Below, piece after piece: positions 11,527 through 24,372 of a DNA stretch of 64,000 nucleotides. The DNA is taken from positions 23,702,872-23,766,871 of the forward strand of contig NC_031495.1 in NCBI RefSeq assembly GCF_000237925.1, written 5' to 3'. Position numbers and translations under genes: made by a program. The stretch comes from Schistosoma mansoni (taxonomy: Eukaryota; Platyhelminthes; Trematoda; Strigeidida; Schistosomatidae). Below the pieces are notes generated by a model. That model ran no database searches. It saw nothing but the letters and a program-made list of their open reading frames with translations, and was not told the DNA's origin. Position 1 is the first letter of the stretch; every line of letters begins with the position of its first letter.

Positions 11527-11825
11527 TGAAATCTCCACAAAACCCCTTCTGATTATAATCATATGCTCACTAGTGACTGACTTCAAGAGATATTTCCTGT
11601 AGTTCTAGTGAGAAGCAGTGACCAGTGGAGTTCAACCACGTGTGTTGGTAGATATCAACTCACTAAAGAAAATTGGTGATCGGTTGCTCAAACTTCGTGG
11701 ATTGGTTGAAGTTAGACATTAACACCATCGGATGCTGGACCAGTGGTCTAGTGGTTAGGCGCTCTGATGTGAGACTGGTCGGTCCTGCGTTCGAATCTTG
11801 CAAGGCGGGATCGTAGTATGAATGT
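11527..11825 (+). repeat. tRNA-like SINE head and upstream body
   Basis: Contains a clear pol III A box (TGGTCTAGTGGTTAGGC, 11744-11760) and B box (GTTCGAATC, 11789-11797), then GCAAGGCGGGATCGT, where the copy ends. The upstream part (ATGCTCACTAGTGACTG and TTCGTGGATTGGTTGAAG) appears to be a regular part of this repeat unit. It follows directly on the 11330-11524 copy, so the two may be one rearranged element. It is not a functional tRNA: no acceptor stem closes. Confidence 0.65.
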
Positions 11826-12675
11826 ATTTTAAACAAATTGTAGAAGAGTTAATATTTAACGCAAACGCCCAAAATAAATTGTTCTTCATTTCACTGAGTT
11901 AAATAGCAAGGTCATATCCAAGGAACCTGATCTTCCTAAATTTAAATAAGTATTGCTTAATGTTACGGTTCTGTGATGAAGTTCAAAAGGTGTCGGAAGA
12001 TTTTGGTTGTTTGTATTAGTGTTTCATTTTATATTTGTGATATATCTTCAGAAAGCGTCTTAAACTGGAGGCATTGAATGGAATTATGTATATGCCTACT
12101 CAAAGATCTTACTAAAACCATCCTAAATTTATAATATTAGAATTTTACACCATCAGTTTCCTTAGGAAACTTAACTAAGGCGATAAGGACAATATTCATA
12201 AAATACAATGGGCTCATGATAATTCGCTTTCTCTCATCAGCTTTACATAAGCTAACGCTACAAAATAACTTATTTCTTTCCTTAGTTTAAAAACAAATTA
12301 CTATCTTCTTAAGTTAGTATCATCTCATTACATGAAAATAATGTGAAATAAATATAAAGAAGCATTTATTAAAAATTTTTGCCAGATTGAATAACAATGC
12401 AAGCTAAAGAATACTGAACATATCATAGTATAAGTATTTTCATTCATTTAGACTTTCAGTCTTTGATCAAGTTAAGTACAGAAGCATCATTTCTCGATGA
12501 AATAATCCCAAAGTCATCAGTTTAATGAGAAACATTTTAAACTAAGCAAAAGTATTCAACTTTCTAATATGTAGTTGTATTAATTCATTTTTGATTATTA
12601 GTAAAACGATTCCACCGATATACCCTTTTCGTAATAAGCTCTGGTGAAATTAACTCAATGGTAATGTTGGGGAAA
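11826..12675. other. Intergenic, no gene seen
   Basis: AT-rich sequence without recognisable coding potential or repeats. Confidence 0.45.
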
Positions 12676-12930
12676 TACAGCCAAGATGCACATATCCTAA
12701 TAGAGACTGATCACTTGCAGCCCTTAATATACGTGGTAAGACGACGAAAATTCATTAAAATAATTTCAAACCCGTTGAACAAGCTATCAGAAATCTAGAC
12801 TCAATAACTCTGTGAATAACGCGTTGCCAATGTGTACATCAACAATGAAACCCACGTTCACCCAGCTGAGAAGTACTAAATAGGAAGATATGTGCTTCCT
12901 GAATCCCATTGATACCACGCTCCAAATAGC
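12676..12930 (+). repeat. Decayed alpha-type SINE
   Basis: The left part matches one arm of the foldback at 60889-61006 (GAGACTGATCACTTGCAGCC). The right part matches the hammerhead half with CAGCTGAGAAGTAC and a CTAAATAGGAAGATA that has lost GAAA. The core is broken. Confidence 0.55.
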
Positions 12931-12999
12931 GTTATATTAAGTGCTTAATACTCCAGAGGAATGTAATAAATTAATCATGAACGAATATGTTTCCTTCAG

Positions 13000-15783
13000 A
13001 CAACCAGCATGGCAGCGGTGATGTCTTCCCACAAGGAGGGGTGGTGTTAGAATAATTCGACCCTAAAAATGCACACGTCGCCTTATCCCCTGTATATCCG
13101 TCTCCGGCGGTAAAGTCCCAACAAGTGCGGAGCTAACACAAAAATTACCCCCAAAAGGTCGTGTGTGGCTGACCTCACGCAGTTGTCCCATGGGCACTGC
13201 GGTCACACTCTCAGGTCACTAAGACCACCTCTAATCCGATTTCCTTTTCAGGTACCTCTAGAAGAACGTTTTCACTGTGTGGGCGACCACCTGCACGAAA
13301 CCGACGATGGACTCAAATAGACCATATTGCCATCAGTCATCGTTGCAGAGGCTCGATAGAAGACTGTTGCTCGTTCTGGAGTACATATTTAGACTCTGAT
13401 CATGCTAAAGTACAAGCACTCATTTGCTTGCGCCTCACTGGACGCAGAAAAACCACAATTAGAAGACCTATTAGAATTGAACTGAGGGACGAGAAAGCCA
13501 AAAGTGAGTTCCAGGAACAACTGAGTTCACATTTGAGCAGTTCTGTAAACGAGGCTGACCCAGATGTTGCTTGAAAAGATACACGAACAGCTGTGAAATC
13601 AGCGGTAACATCGATTAGTAATTTAAACCAAAGGGTTACAAAAAACCAATGGATTTCTTCCAAGTCTATTGCATTGATGGATTCTCGTAAACTCATCCCA
13701 TCAGGCTCTGAACATGATGAAGAGCAAAAGCAAATCAAATCTAGGTCAACCAAAAGTCTACGGGACGATAGTGAGCAGTGGTGGGCAACGAAAGCAAACG
13801 AAATGGAAAAGGCAGCGACTGCAGGCACCACCAGAGAGCTCCTCAGAATAACTAAAGAAAGAGGAATTAAGAAGCAAGACAATCTCGAAAAAAGACGGAA
13901 CCCTTATCTGCTCTCAGCCCAGACGTTTAGAACGGTGGGCGGAACACTTTAGGGAACAGTTTAGCTGGCTTTCAGCTACTCTACAATTACCCACCATTCC
14001 CGGACAGTCTGAATGGAACATTGAAGTAGGTCCCCCGACTCTAGCCGACATTCGAAGGGCTATAACTAATTTGAAACGAGGAAGAGCAGCTGGTCCAAAT
14101 AGATTGGGTCCATATGTCTGAGTATGCACTGAGTAATATTCTAGTTAAAATCTGGGAGTTGTACGTAATCCCATCTGACTGGTTACAATCTCTGATTGTC
14201 CCAATATATAAGAAAGGGTCAAGATCACCCTGTGATAACCGTAGAGGGATTAGTTTGACTAATGTAGCATCTAAAATACTAGCCTCAATAATTATCAGGC
14301 GCCTAATTAAAACTTGTGAACTGCGAACACGAGAAAATCAGGCTGGTTTCAGACCTGGTCGTGGCTGTATCGACCACATATTCACTATTCGTCAGGTTTT
14401 AGAACACAGACATGTTTATCGGCGTTCGACAATGATAGTTTTTCTTGACTTGAAAGCAGCATTTGACTCTGTAGACCGAGAGGTTCTGTGGCAGTGTTTG
14501 TCATTGAAGGGTGTACCTCAGAAGTACATAAACCTTGTGGAGATTCTTTACTCGAACACTACCAGTCGAGTGAGAGCTTATGGCGAACTGTCATCTGATT
14601 TTACAACCTCAAGTGGTGTCAGACAAGGCTGTCCACTACGTCCATTTTTGTTTAACTTCATCATAGACCTACTGTTGGAAATAGTGTTCTCGTCGACTGA
14701 ATTTTCAGGAATTGATCTCCTACCAGGGGCTCCACTAAGCGACTTAGAATACGCAGATGACATAGTCCTGTTTGGTGAAGACGCTGACGAAATTCGGAGT
14801 CTTCTGTTAGAACTGAGTAACAATGCAAGGATGTTCGGGATGCTTTTCTTCCCATCTAAATGTAAATTGTTGCTCCAGGACTGGCTTGCGTCAACACCTG
14901 AACTAAGGATAGGAAGTGAAGTAGTCGAACGCGTCGACAACTTCACTTATCTCGGAAGTCTGATCGGCCCTAATGGATTGGAATCTAATAAAATCTCAGC
15001 ACGGATTCAAAAAGCTCGTTCGGCTTTTGCCAACTTACGTCACCTATGGCGAAGACGAGATATCCGTCTATCAATTAAGGGACGAGTATACTGCGCGGTA
15101 GTCTGTTCTGTTCTCTTTCGTGGCTGAGAAATGTGGCCATTAAGAGTAGAAGATACTCGTAAGTTACTAGTATTTGACCACAGATGCCTTAGAAATATTG
15201 CTCGCATCTGTTTGGATCACCAGTTAAGTATTAGTGAGATTAGACGTAGGGTATTAGGGAATGATGGTAAAGCGGTTGATGAGGTTGTGAATCTTCATCG
15301 ACTGAGATGGTTGGGCCACGTGTTACGTATGCCTGAACACTGATTACCACAACGCTCAATGCTGACTAGTATTGTGGATGGTTGGAAGAGAGTTAGGGGC
15401 AGCCAAACCAAAACGTGGCATCAGTGCTTAAAGTCACAAAGTTCTAACCTGAGCCATGTTGGTAGATGCAAACTACTTAGTTGGGTTCCGCGTGACTATC
15501 GTAACCAATGGCTGGTGAGTCTGTGTGACATGTCTGAGAATCTATCACAATGGCGAAGTTGTATGCACTGTTTGTCTTCCCTTAAACCGTGAGATTAAAA
15601 TTGCTTCATATCTGTCTTTCTTCCTGTGCTACATCCTTATGTAAAATCTTTCTTTTATATATTACCACCATTAAGTTAGCTACTTCTATGAATTCGGTGT
15701 TCATCTTGTTGTGCTGATGAGGTATGGCAACTCGGACCGATGCATAAATGTGCCTGGTCCTACGTTTTATCTGACTGACTGAC
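13000..15783 (+). mobile_element. Non-LTR retrotransposon (LINE), 5'-truncated
   Basis: From a short 5' remnant to the tail CTGACTGACTGAC (about 15771-15783). The coding part begins inside the C-terminal APE endonuclease (QIDHIAISHR, then DSDHA near 13395) and runs through the reverse transcriptase. The 3' untranslated part (15600-15770) ends in a short tandem-repeat tail, which suggests an RTE-like family, although the RT differs from the other two LINEs here. I do not assign a subfamily. Confidence 0.8.
13296..15592 (+). pseudogene. LINE endonuclease/reverse transcriptase ORF, interrupted
   Basis: One reading of EN C-terminus, linker, RT and a C-terminal domain (LHRLRWLGHVLRM). RT blocks seen are LKRGRAAGPN, IVPIYKKGSRSPCDNRRGIS, ENQAGFRPGRGCIDH, FLDLKAAFDSVDR, GVRQGCPL and LEYADDIVLFG, so the catalytic Asp pair is kept. 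Breaks are TGA near 13574, a frameshift near 14110 (either side of AGPNRLGP), TGA at about 15125 and TGA at about 15342. It is a dead copy with well-conserved catalytic blocks. The clearest open piece is 14114-15127. Confidence 0.8.
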
Positions 15784-16217
15784 AATCCTTTTCATGTCTG
15801 CTTTCCATTCTAGTTTCAGTGTGTTCTTTGGCTGGCCTTTCTTCCGTTTACCTCCAGGATTCCAAGTTAGCGCTTGCTTCACGATGCAGCTTGATGATTT
15901 CCGCAATGTATGTCCGATCCGCTTCAGCATCTTTTTTTATTCTCTCATCGGGTGCAAGCTCGTCTGTTCTCTCCTATAGTAGGTTGTCGCTGATGGTCTC
16001 TGACCAACGAACATCGAGTATCTTGAGTAGATAATTGTTTATAAATGTTGTAATTTTTGGTGATGGTTGTGCTAGTTCGCCAAGTTTCAGCTCCGTATTA
16101 TAGAACTGTTTTGATGTTCGTATTGAAGATTTTGACTTGAATGTTAACTGACAGTTGTTTTGGGTTCCATATGTTCTTCAACTGTAGGAATGCTGCCCGT
16201 CTTACCAATCATTGCCT

Positions 16218-17520
16218 TTACGTCTGCACCGAATCCTCCCTATTCACCAGTGATGTCTCATAAGTTTGTGAAATTTTCCATCTCTTCCAGAGCTTCTCCA
16301 CCGATGTGATTGGTTTGGCGTTCGCCGTGTTGTAATTGAGGTTCTTGCTTTCTCCCTTGTGCAAGTTGAAAACCACTGATGCAGAGACTGCTGCTACACT
16401 GTTTGTCTTGACCTGCATTTGTTAGCGTGTAAGGGATAGGAAGACTAGGTCACCTGTGAAGTCCAAGTCGTCTAGCTAATTCTGAGATGTCCGTTGTATT
16501 CAGTGCTTCCCTTCAGATGTCTAGGTTTCCATAATCCAGTCAATCACCAGAAGAAAAAGGAAAAGGGACAGAAGACAGCCTTGCATGACTCCAGTCCTTG
16601 CTGGAAATTCATTTGTCTGATGTCCTCCATGCGCGACTTTGCACTGTAGTCCGTCGTATGACTTCTGGATAATGTTGACAATCTTCTCAGGTACTCTATA
16701 GTTTAGGAGAAGTTTCCAGAATTTTCTCCGGTCCACACTGTCAAACGCCTTCTTTCATAGTCGATGAAGTTGATATATAGTGACGAGTTATACTCAACTG
16801 ATTGTTCAACAATGATCCGTAGTGTCACGACTCAGTTTGTGCACGACAGATCCTTACGGAATCCAGCCTGTTGATTTCGAAGTCAAGCGTTTACCGTGTC
16901 TTTCATCCATTTCAGCAACACATTGAAAACGTTTCCTGGTACTGACAACAGTGTGATGCCTCTATAATTCTCACATTTGCTCAAATCTCTTTTCTTTGGT
17001 GTCTTGATGAGGTATCCTTCTTCCCAATCCATCACCACTTGTCCTTATTCCCGAATCTTCCTCAATAAAATGTGATGCACACTTGCAGTTACTTCTGTGC
17101 CTGACTTCAGTGCTTCAGCTGGTATTTTGTCAGGTCCTGATGCTTTCCCACTGTTGATTTGTCTGATAGCCATCCTGATTTCTTCGATCGTTAATGGGGT
17201 GACATCTATAGGAAAGTATGTCCGTGCTCCTTCGATGTTCGATGGATAAATGGAGCTGGTCTATTTAAGAGTTCCACTGTTCTGGAGTCTCAGCGACTGT
17301 CTTTTCTTGTTTTTCCTTGACCGGTCTCTCTGGTTTACTATATTTTCCTACTAGTTTCTTCTTCGTCTCATATGTCTCATATTTCCTTCTCTTGAAGCTT
17401 TTTCCGCCGTCGTTTCCAGCTCCTTCACGTATTTCTACCTGTCGGCTCTAATGCTCTTTTTCACTTGCCTGTTTGCTTCTGTGCATTCGGCTTGTGATTT
17501 GACTTATTCTGTTCTCGTTC
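16218..17520 (-). pseudogene. Reverse transcriptase remnant of the - strand LINE
   Basis: Broken RT reading. The best open piece is 16521-16736 (RVPEKIVNIIQKSYDG, then GVMQGCLLS), followed by 16218-16418 (VVFNLHKGESKNLNYNT). It is clearly related to the LINE at 61830-64000. The F-T-G-D change and several stops show it is inactive. Confidence 0.7.
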
Positions 17521-17521
17521 G

Positions 17522-17590
17522 GCTCAGAGAACAAAACTCCATCAAATCATCCGCCTGAGCTACAAATCTTCACTATCTCAAATTCATTGT
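17522..17590 (+). repeat. Penelope terminal-unit fragment in a LINE
   Basis: CTCAGAGAACAAAACTCCAT and GAGCTACAAATCTTC match the 3' half of the PLE terminal unit. It lies where the central endonuclease of the LINE should be; that LINE segment is absent. Confidence 0.65.
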
Positions 17591-18130
17591 GATTCCCTTC
17601 TTTGTTTTGATTCTTTGATGAACTTAGGTCCATCCTATAGGTGCTTCTTTGGACAGCATCAGAGCAACTGCTCGCGTGTGCTTTGCATTTTCTTCCTCAT
17701 GACTAGAATACAGCTGCATCTCTCCCGTATCTATTTTTTTCTTGTCCAGCTGGATTTCAATGAGTTTCACATATTCCGACCATCGCCAAGTTGTATCTCC
17801 TCATTTCTGAAGCTGTCCGGCTGATCCACCCGGTCCGCCACATTGTCCAAACATCTTACGTACCTATTTTAATCGTTTCTCTGGTTGTTAGAAAAGGTAG
17901 CGACCTCGTGACTGCCGAAAAATATCAGATTTTGCCATGAGGCGTCGTGATTCTTCTGGATGAAGATTCTTCAACTCTGAAGGCAAAGTATGAATGGTTT
18001 AATTTGTTCATCCTGGTTAGCGTTTTTAGCAAAGTTGTTTTCTATGAAATGAGGATGCTGAGCCCACGCTCAATCCTCCTCTTTTACCCGGGCTTGGGAC
18101 CGGCAGTAACCCTAAAAGAGTCAAAGGCGG

Positions 18131-19098
18131 ATAGAAATGCAAAACTCATAGCATATAGATATATTTTTTATTACAGTTCGACAGCAGATAAAATAATAAT
18201 GATACCCCTTATTTTATCGACAGTTTTTAGATCTTTTATCAGTAGGAATTAACAGTTTCATGTTCTATTAAAACCCAAGATTAAAATAATTTTCAATAAC
18301 AAATGCTAATATCCTATAAAATCAGTCCATTCCCAACTAATTGATGGTAGAAATCGAAAAATTTTTGGGTAACTCATTTTAGGTTTGCTTAAATTTATTT
18401 GCGTTAGGTTTTAGAAGCCAGCGTAACCAAAATGGAAAAGCGCTAATAAATTTCCTTGATTTGGGGAACCAGTATTTCAACATTCTTCTTCGATAGTCAT
18501 CTCGTATTCATTTTTGTAATGATTACTTGGAGCTATCAAACAGTTGCATATATTTAGCGTAATAATCTAAATTTTTAGTTGTCTTATCATTTTTAAGTAA
18601 TAATATTGATTACAGTTTCACTGTGCACTGAAACTAAGAAAATATTCTACCCAACAAAACTAACAACAGATGGTAGTCATCATATTAAACCTTACTGAGA
18701 AACATAATTTTTGTTTCCTGGTTGTTATAACTCCTCTTATTATGACCCAGCTATTCCTATTGCTCAATATTCTTGGAAACCAATTCACTCGACAAGTCCC
18801 CAAACCAGAACACGGTTGAACAGGAAAGAAATTATATTCCGAATAACAGGGGGTAGATGAGGTAAGAAGAACAATAAGAAATACGTTAGTATATTTATAG
18901 TTTTTACATGAGAAGATTCTAGAGTCTTCTCCAAGTATATACAAGTGATATACAGTGTTTACAAATTTGTAGTTAAGTTGAAAAAAGGTGTACTCATCTT
19001 CGTACACAAATGTGTGAAGGCAGCTGAAAAGTGGCTAACTGCAAGTAATTACCATGGTGGCGCTGAAATGACATTTTCAAGAATTCTGCAGAATAAAT
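18131..19098. other. Intergenic, 3' flank of the TLC gene
   Basis: AT-rich. Directly downstream of the TLC gene stop (on -). No other gene or repeat is seen. Confidence 0.45.
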
Positions 19099-22000
19099 TT
19101 ATTCCATCACACCATTAGTAGAAAGTTTATAGTGATTCAATTGTAAGATTCGACGTTCTGCTATGATAACACGATAGAACAAAACTAAATTCATTGTTGT
19201 AAATACTGTGAAGCTTGAAAGTAGAATCCAACTAACAACAACTGGTAATTTGTGCCTGTTAATGATTCCCCATCCAAATAACGACAGTGTCAGACATATG
19301 CGAAAGATGATAAATGTAGCTATTAAGAAAGAGAATAGTAAAAAGAAAAGTGGATTCTCATTCAAACATAAACAAGTTGATTTATTTCATGTTATAATAT
19401 TTCAAGTGGAGTGATGTCACAACATCCAATGAATGGTCATACACATTCTGCATTGATCGATATCATGTTGATAAGTAAGTCTCAAAAGCATTTATATAAT
19501 CGTGAGTAAGTCATCAAAGATGTATTCAGCACATTGCAGTTCAGAAGGACAGAAATATATCATTTATTTGGCAAAACATACACTTTACCTTTGTAAGCAA
19601 AAGATATAATAACATCTGAAGGTGATAATCGAAAGTAGGAGATAGTCGAGAAAATAAAACTACAAAATAACAAAACCGGTGACAAAAGTCAATTTTGGAT
19701 CTCTTCATTCTTTTCTACCAAGCTCGTAAGCTGGTGGGTAGTTATTGCGATTTATTTTTGGCTAGTAATGTGTTATTTCAATGGAAGTTCAAATCAGTTA
19801 GGGGATATTTTGTAAATTTTGCAAACTGAAATTACTAACAATGTGGCCGTATATATCAGCTGATGCATTTTGCATAAGTTTGAAATGTAAATGTTAAACG
19901 AATAGATAGGTGAAGTTTGCGAAATGTATCGAAATGTTTCAAAAAGCATCGTTAATTTTACTCCAGCTACTTACCATTCTCATGATTTTACAAATTAGCT
20001 GCTTTCTTACATCTACGTCTGTTAAATTTGTAAAAATAAACCCAAGCCTATTCATTCACTAAAATAAGCGCATAATTTCTGACAGTTGAACGTAATTTTC
20101 ATGAGTGAATTATATCAGAAGGGATTCTTTTAGGTAAAAAAATCAATATTCGTGGAACAATGAATTTAAATAAATTAACTAAGTGTTAAAAATTATGCAT
20201 TAACAGTTAATTAAAGACTCTTAAGACAAATAAAAAATGTGGCATTTATTCATAAAGTAACTATTTTACAGTGCAAACGGATGTTTTGTTTGTAATTATG
20301 ATTGAAATAAAAAGAGAAATTGTTCATAAAATCGAATTCCCATAGAAATAAGAGCCGTTTAAAGGTTATAAGTTTTCACGAGAAAATAAACATTCTTCAG
20401 TATGAAATATTTTTTGTTTTTTCGAATTAAATTTATTTAAAAAGGTGAAAAAAATTGTTTGTGTGATTTAAAGACAACAGTAATAGAAACAATCAGTTTA
20501 AATATTCATCAACTACTTTTGAGAGCTAAAGAAATTTAACTGAGTTATTAAACCTCATTATTTAGTTTATTGATTGTATGCCAAGCCCCGATTACTCGAG
20601 TTCAACTAATTTTAATTAATTAAATATGAATTCGGTGCATATAGATGTAGCTTATAAGCTTGGAACATATGCAGCATCGAATCAGTTGACATGGTAATAC
20701 TCATAAACCACACGTGTGGTTCTAACTTTGATTGTGTGTGATCACAAATGATGTTCGTTTTCATTATAAATATATGCTAAATATGAAGTATATATATTTC
20801 TGTAGGGAACGATTTCTGATAAATACAACGGAAATGATATCAAGAAACCAATCGACAAGATTACAATTTATGTTGTCTTTGACATTAGTTGAATATATAT
20901 ACAGGAATACTCGGTTGAACCGTACTACTTTTTTGAGGTCCTATAGTGTCAAGTCGGTTGGTTAGACAAAGGTAAAAACAAAAGTAGCAAATTCGAAATC
21001 CGTGGACTTAAGTGTCCTTTTAAAAACAATGAGTGGTAATGATGAAAAAATGTTTATTACAGTTAACTAGCATCTGAAGTAACCCTGTTTCCTCACAACA
21101 AAACATGATCAGGGATGAGTTTTCGATGAAGGTTCCACACCTTGACTAGCTTTATGAACAACATAAAATATATACTGAAGTAAGATAATTCAGAAACATT
21201 TTTCGGTAACCACGAAAAATGCCACTTAATTGTAGTTCAATCAAGGATTATAAGTGTTACCTGAAAATAAAACGACATACCCATTAAAAATAACTTCGCA
21301 GATATAGCGTCTAATACTTTAAGTGGATTGTGTTTCAAGCGGTTGATGCTTTCAATTGCTTACCACTTATTATGCTTCATTAGTTATATAGAAACAGAAC
21401 AGATGGCACGACAGGTTAAAATGTGATTTGAGCAAAGAGAATGGTGCAAGAGTAATGTGTAACAATCCTAATGCTAAAACGTTTTGCTGGTTTTCCATAG
21501 ATGGCCCGACAGACGTCTACTGACTTAAACTGATAAAGCAGTATTTTTTAGTTAGCTAAATCTAGTTTATTTATCCGTATATTAAATAAGCAAATGAATA
21601 TCCATAACTATATCTTAGTATTTACAGAAAGGGAGTAGTTCGAGAACTATTTCCAACTCATTTATCCTGGTAGACCAAAACGCTGGAATTTTTAAGGCTT
21701 ACGAAAATCCTGCACGTGTATAATTTTTTTACGAAACTCATGTTCATAAACCTAAGTATCATCATAAATGATTCGGAAAACATACCCATACGAAGATAAT
21801 TGTAACAGTGCTCCTAGAAAACCGCGAGAAGATATTGACAATCGAGTTGTCAGTCCTGATGACGTCTAATAAGCGCTAGTAAGATGGACCAAAAATAGTA
21901 GGTATGCCAATCACTTCTTTGGAAGCACCTTTTATAAGTACAATTTTTCTCGTCCAGACATCTTTTGTACTCAGGAATCTTATAATATTCGGAAGGCTAA

Positions 22001-22761
22001 GATCACACTGAGACAACTTGCATGAAATTTTTACACGCTTCAAACCAACAGATAATAACAATGAAAATCAGAAAAGAAAACCCGATGACTTACTAATATT
22101 TGCGATAGCATTAACGCGGTATGCTACGGATTCAGGATCGATGTTAAGCAATATCATTAACTTTCTTGCGTGCAAAAATATGCTGTTCAGCTCCATTAAA
22201 AGCCCTAACAATACGTAGCAAACAAGAATCCTATACCGAGAAACAACGTAAAAACAGGTCAAAACCTAAGTTAAAAAGCTGTTGTAAATTTAAGGGTAAA
22301 AGACTACTGTAATGTGATGCAATATTATCTCCAACGACCGTATCTCAACATCGCCACATATATTATGGTAAATATCATGAACAAAATAACCTGGTACGAT
22401 ATAATTATGATGAATTTACTATACCTGTTGCGAAACCCATAATATGATAGGCGAAAACGTTTTCCGAATTTATGACATTGCCAACTAGGTCAGGATAAGA
22501 TATAAGGCTGGAAACATACATTTCGTCAACCAAAACTCACCAAATAAGCGAACTTAATCCGGATATGAAAGCGTGGATTATGGAAAGAGAATAATTTCGA
22601 AGTCTTATGAACAAGTAAGTGTTTCTCATAGTTTTATTGCTCCATTGACATGACTGAAGAACATAATCAATCACATAAAAGAGAAGAAATGCAGATATAG
22701 AAGTAGCGTGACTATTACTGATGTCCATTTCGGTATTCAGAACGCGATCATACAAAGTCAT
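19099..22761 (-). CDS. TLC-domain membrane protein (TLCD4/TMEM56-like)
   Basis: Exons on -: 22761-22541, 22507-22425, 22390-22308, 22265-22094 and 19319-19099. They join in phase at every junction and total 780 nt (259 residues plus stop), close to the length of vertebrate TLCD4. Visible TLC features in order: a first hydrophobic segment (ISAFLLFYVIDYVLQ), NYSLSIIHAFISG, GFATGYFVHDIYHN, LEIILHHITV (the paired His), LLMELNSIFLHARKLM in the place of the E-x-S-x-x-F-x-x-x-R motif, and a C-terminal FIIFRICLTL plus a last membrane segment. TLC proteins are multi-pass membrane proteins linked to lipid sensing or synthesis; the substrate here is unknown. A second in-frame ATG at 22728 is possible (protein 11 residues shorter). 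The stop TAA overlaps an AATAAA. Confidence 0.85.
19320..22093 (-). other. Long last intron of the TLC gene
   Basis: 2,774 nt, with donor GTAAGT (on -, next to 22094) and a T-rich acceptor ending TTAATAG. The other introns of this gene are 33, 34 and 42 nt. No repeat or nested gene is recognised inside. Confidence 0.75.
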
Positions 22762-24366
22762 ATTTCTTGATCCGCTGCTCTTCAAGTGAACTCTGGTGAC
22801 TCACTTAAACAAGAATTGATGTAATGGGAAACTTTTCATTTTGCCTCAAGATGTTACGCTAAAATAAGTTTTCAAAAGAAATAAACAGGATCAGTGGTAA
22901 TAACAGGACGTAGTTTTGATCTGATAATCAATGATATTGCAACTTGAGCCCTTCAGTCCTAAAGAAATACGAGTTGACACAATCTTTTCAAAAGCAGTAA
23001 GAAAGTCAGTGGATTGATAAAGTAAATCGATTACGTATCACAATATACAAAAGACAATGTTTTGATCACTTGCAGTGAAAGGTGTGAGTAAAACGTTGTC
23101 CGATAGAAAGCAATAACACCTAGAAAATGAGGTAGAAAAGATTTGGAATAAAACACTAATTAATTCATCTTGTCTCTTTAAGTCCTTTCGCAACAAAACA
23201 GAGAGTTGAATTTCGTTTAACTTTATTGAAGTTTCACAGGAACACAAAGAAAACCCTACTGTTAAAATTATGGTCCGTATTCTCTGATGCCGCATGGAGA
23301 CCTTAAGTGTTCTTTTTCCATCTTCGCTCATCGTTTGAGAAGAATATCCGATGTGATAAAACACCTCATTAGTCACTGTGAGTAGTTTTCAGACAATGTT
23401 ATTTAACTCACAATAGAACAAGCTTCTTCAGTAGAATATCTAGCAACTTGTCTCTGATTCGGGAACGAAAGCCATGGCACGTCTACGTATGCATGAAATG
23501 ATACAGTGATTAATCACTTTAGGTGACTCAGCGTAGACCTTATTTGACCCATGTTTTTACCTGATCCATTTGGATATCTTTTAAGCCTGGAACATACAGT
23601 GTCTCCTTGGCTGATGTATGACAAGCCTTTAACACGGACGTTTTCCTGTTGCAGTACAGTTTACAAGAATGACAGTGTTCTCACAAAATAGTATATTCAC
23701 TGGTCCGAAGTGGAGGCAGATGAACAAAGTAGGAAATGAGCAGTACAAAGGCTCAAAGAAGACCTGAACTATATGAAGCATATACTAGTCTATTAACCGC
23801 TTGCAGGTAATTATGAGGAATTGATTGAATATTGAGTATAGAATGACAAATATTTTGTACACAATACCATATATATCGGGAGATTTGTTGAAAGATCCTC
23901 TTGGCTAACGAAGTGATATTTACACATTGTTGGTGAATGACGTGAAAGCCATCTCATTAGATATTCAAGTAATAATAATGATAATAATAAGTACCTAGTA
24001 CTTTTTACAGGGCTCATAAAACATACTTAACACTGTATAGGGAAATCTGTATGTTTGTTTAACTGAACAGACACAATGTAACTGAGTGAGATTCGGTTTA
24101 AAACCATTTATTAAGTTGGAGCAATTCTGTACACATTGAAGTTCAAATGGTGTCGTTCGAAATACATGAAGACACTAGCGTAATTCTGGCCGTTACAGAC
24201 AAAATATACTTCCCTAAATGTTAGTTGTTAAACTTTACAATCGCCCTTCTTTAATACGTACTATATGGAATCCAGTATTCAGTGATTTGGGGTCAGATGA
24301 ATGATTAAACTGTGATAAATAATTGTTAAGAAAGTGTAGCGACAATTAAGTCCCTAAAGTAAATAG
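22762..24366. other. Upstream flank of the TLC gene, no gene called
   Basis: Less AT-biased than other spacers. Open frames on - (23038-23376, 23811-24017) show no domain. The promoter of the TLC gene should lie at the left end, but no element is clear. Confidence 0.35.
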
Positions 24367-24372
24367 TTCTCC

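Larger units (their letters stand above)
15784..18130 (-). mobile_element. RTE-type LINE (SR2/SjR2-like), degenerate
   Basis: Antisense to the neighbouring LINE and abutting its tail. Read on -: the 5' untranslated block (18130-17870; TTACTGCCGGTC-, CGCTAACCAG-like), the endonuclease start (about 17820-17590: YKLAMVGICETHW), a PLE fragment in place of the rest of the endonuclease, then the RT and the C-terminal Lys-rich part ending near 15784 without a 3' tail. The RT has GVMQGCLLS, but the catalytic box reads F-T-G-D (near 16451), so the first Asp is lost. Many stops and frameshifts are present. Confidence 0.75.

Noticed and set aside
11744-11797. tRNA gene from clear A and B boxes
   Set aside because: No closing acceptor stem or proper anticodon arm; the sequence continues into a SINE body.
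13400-13882. - strand 160-codon frame
   Set aside because: Antisense shadow of the LINE reading on +.
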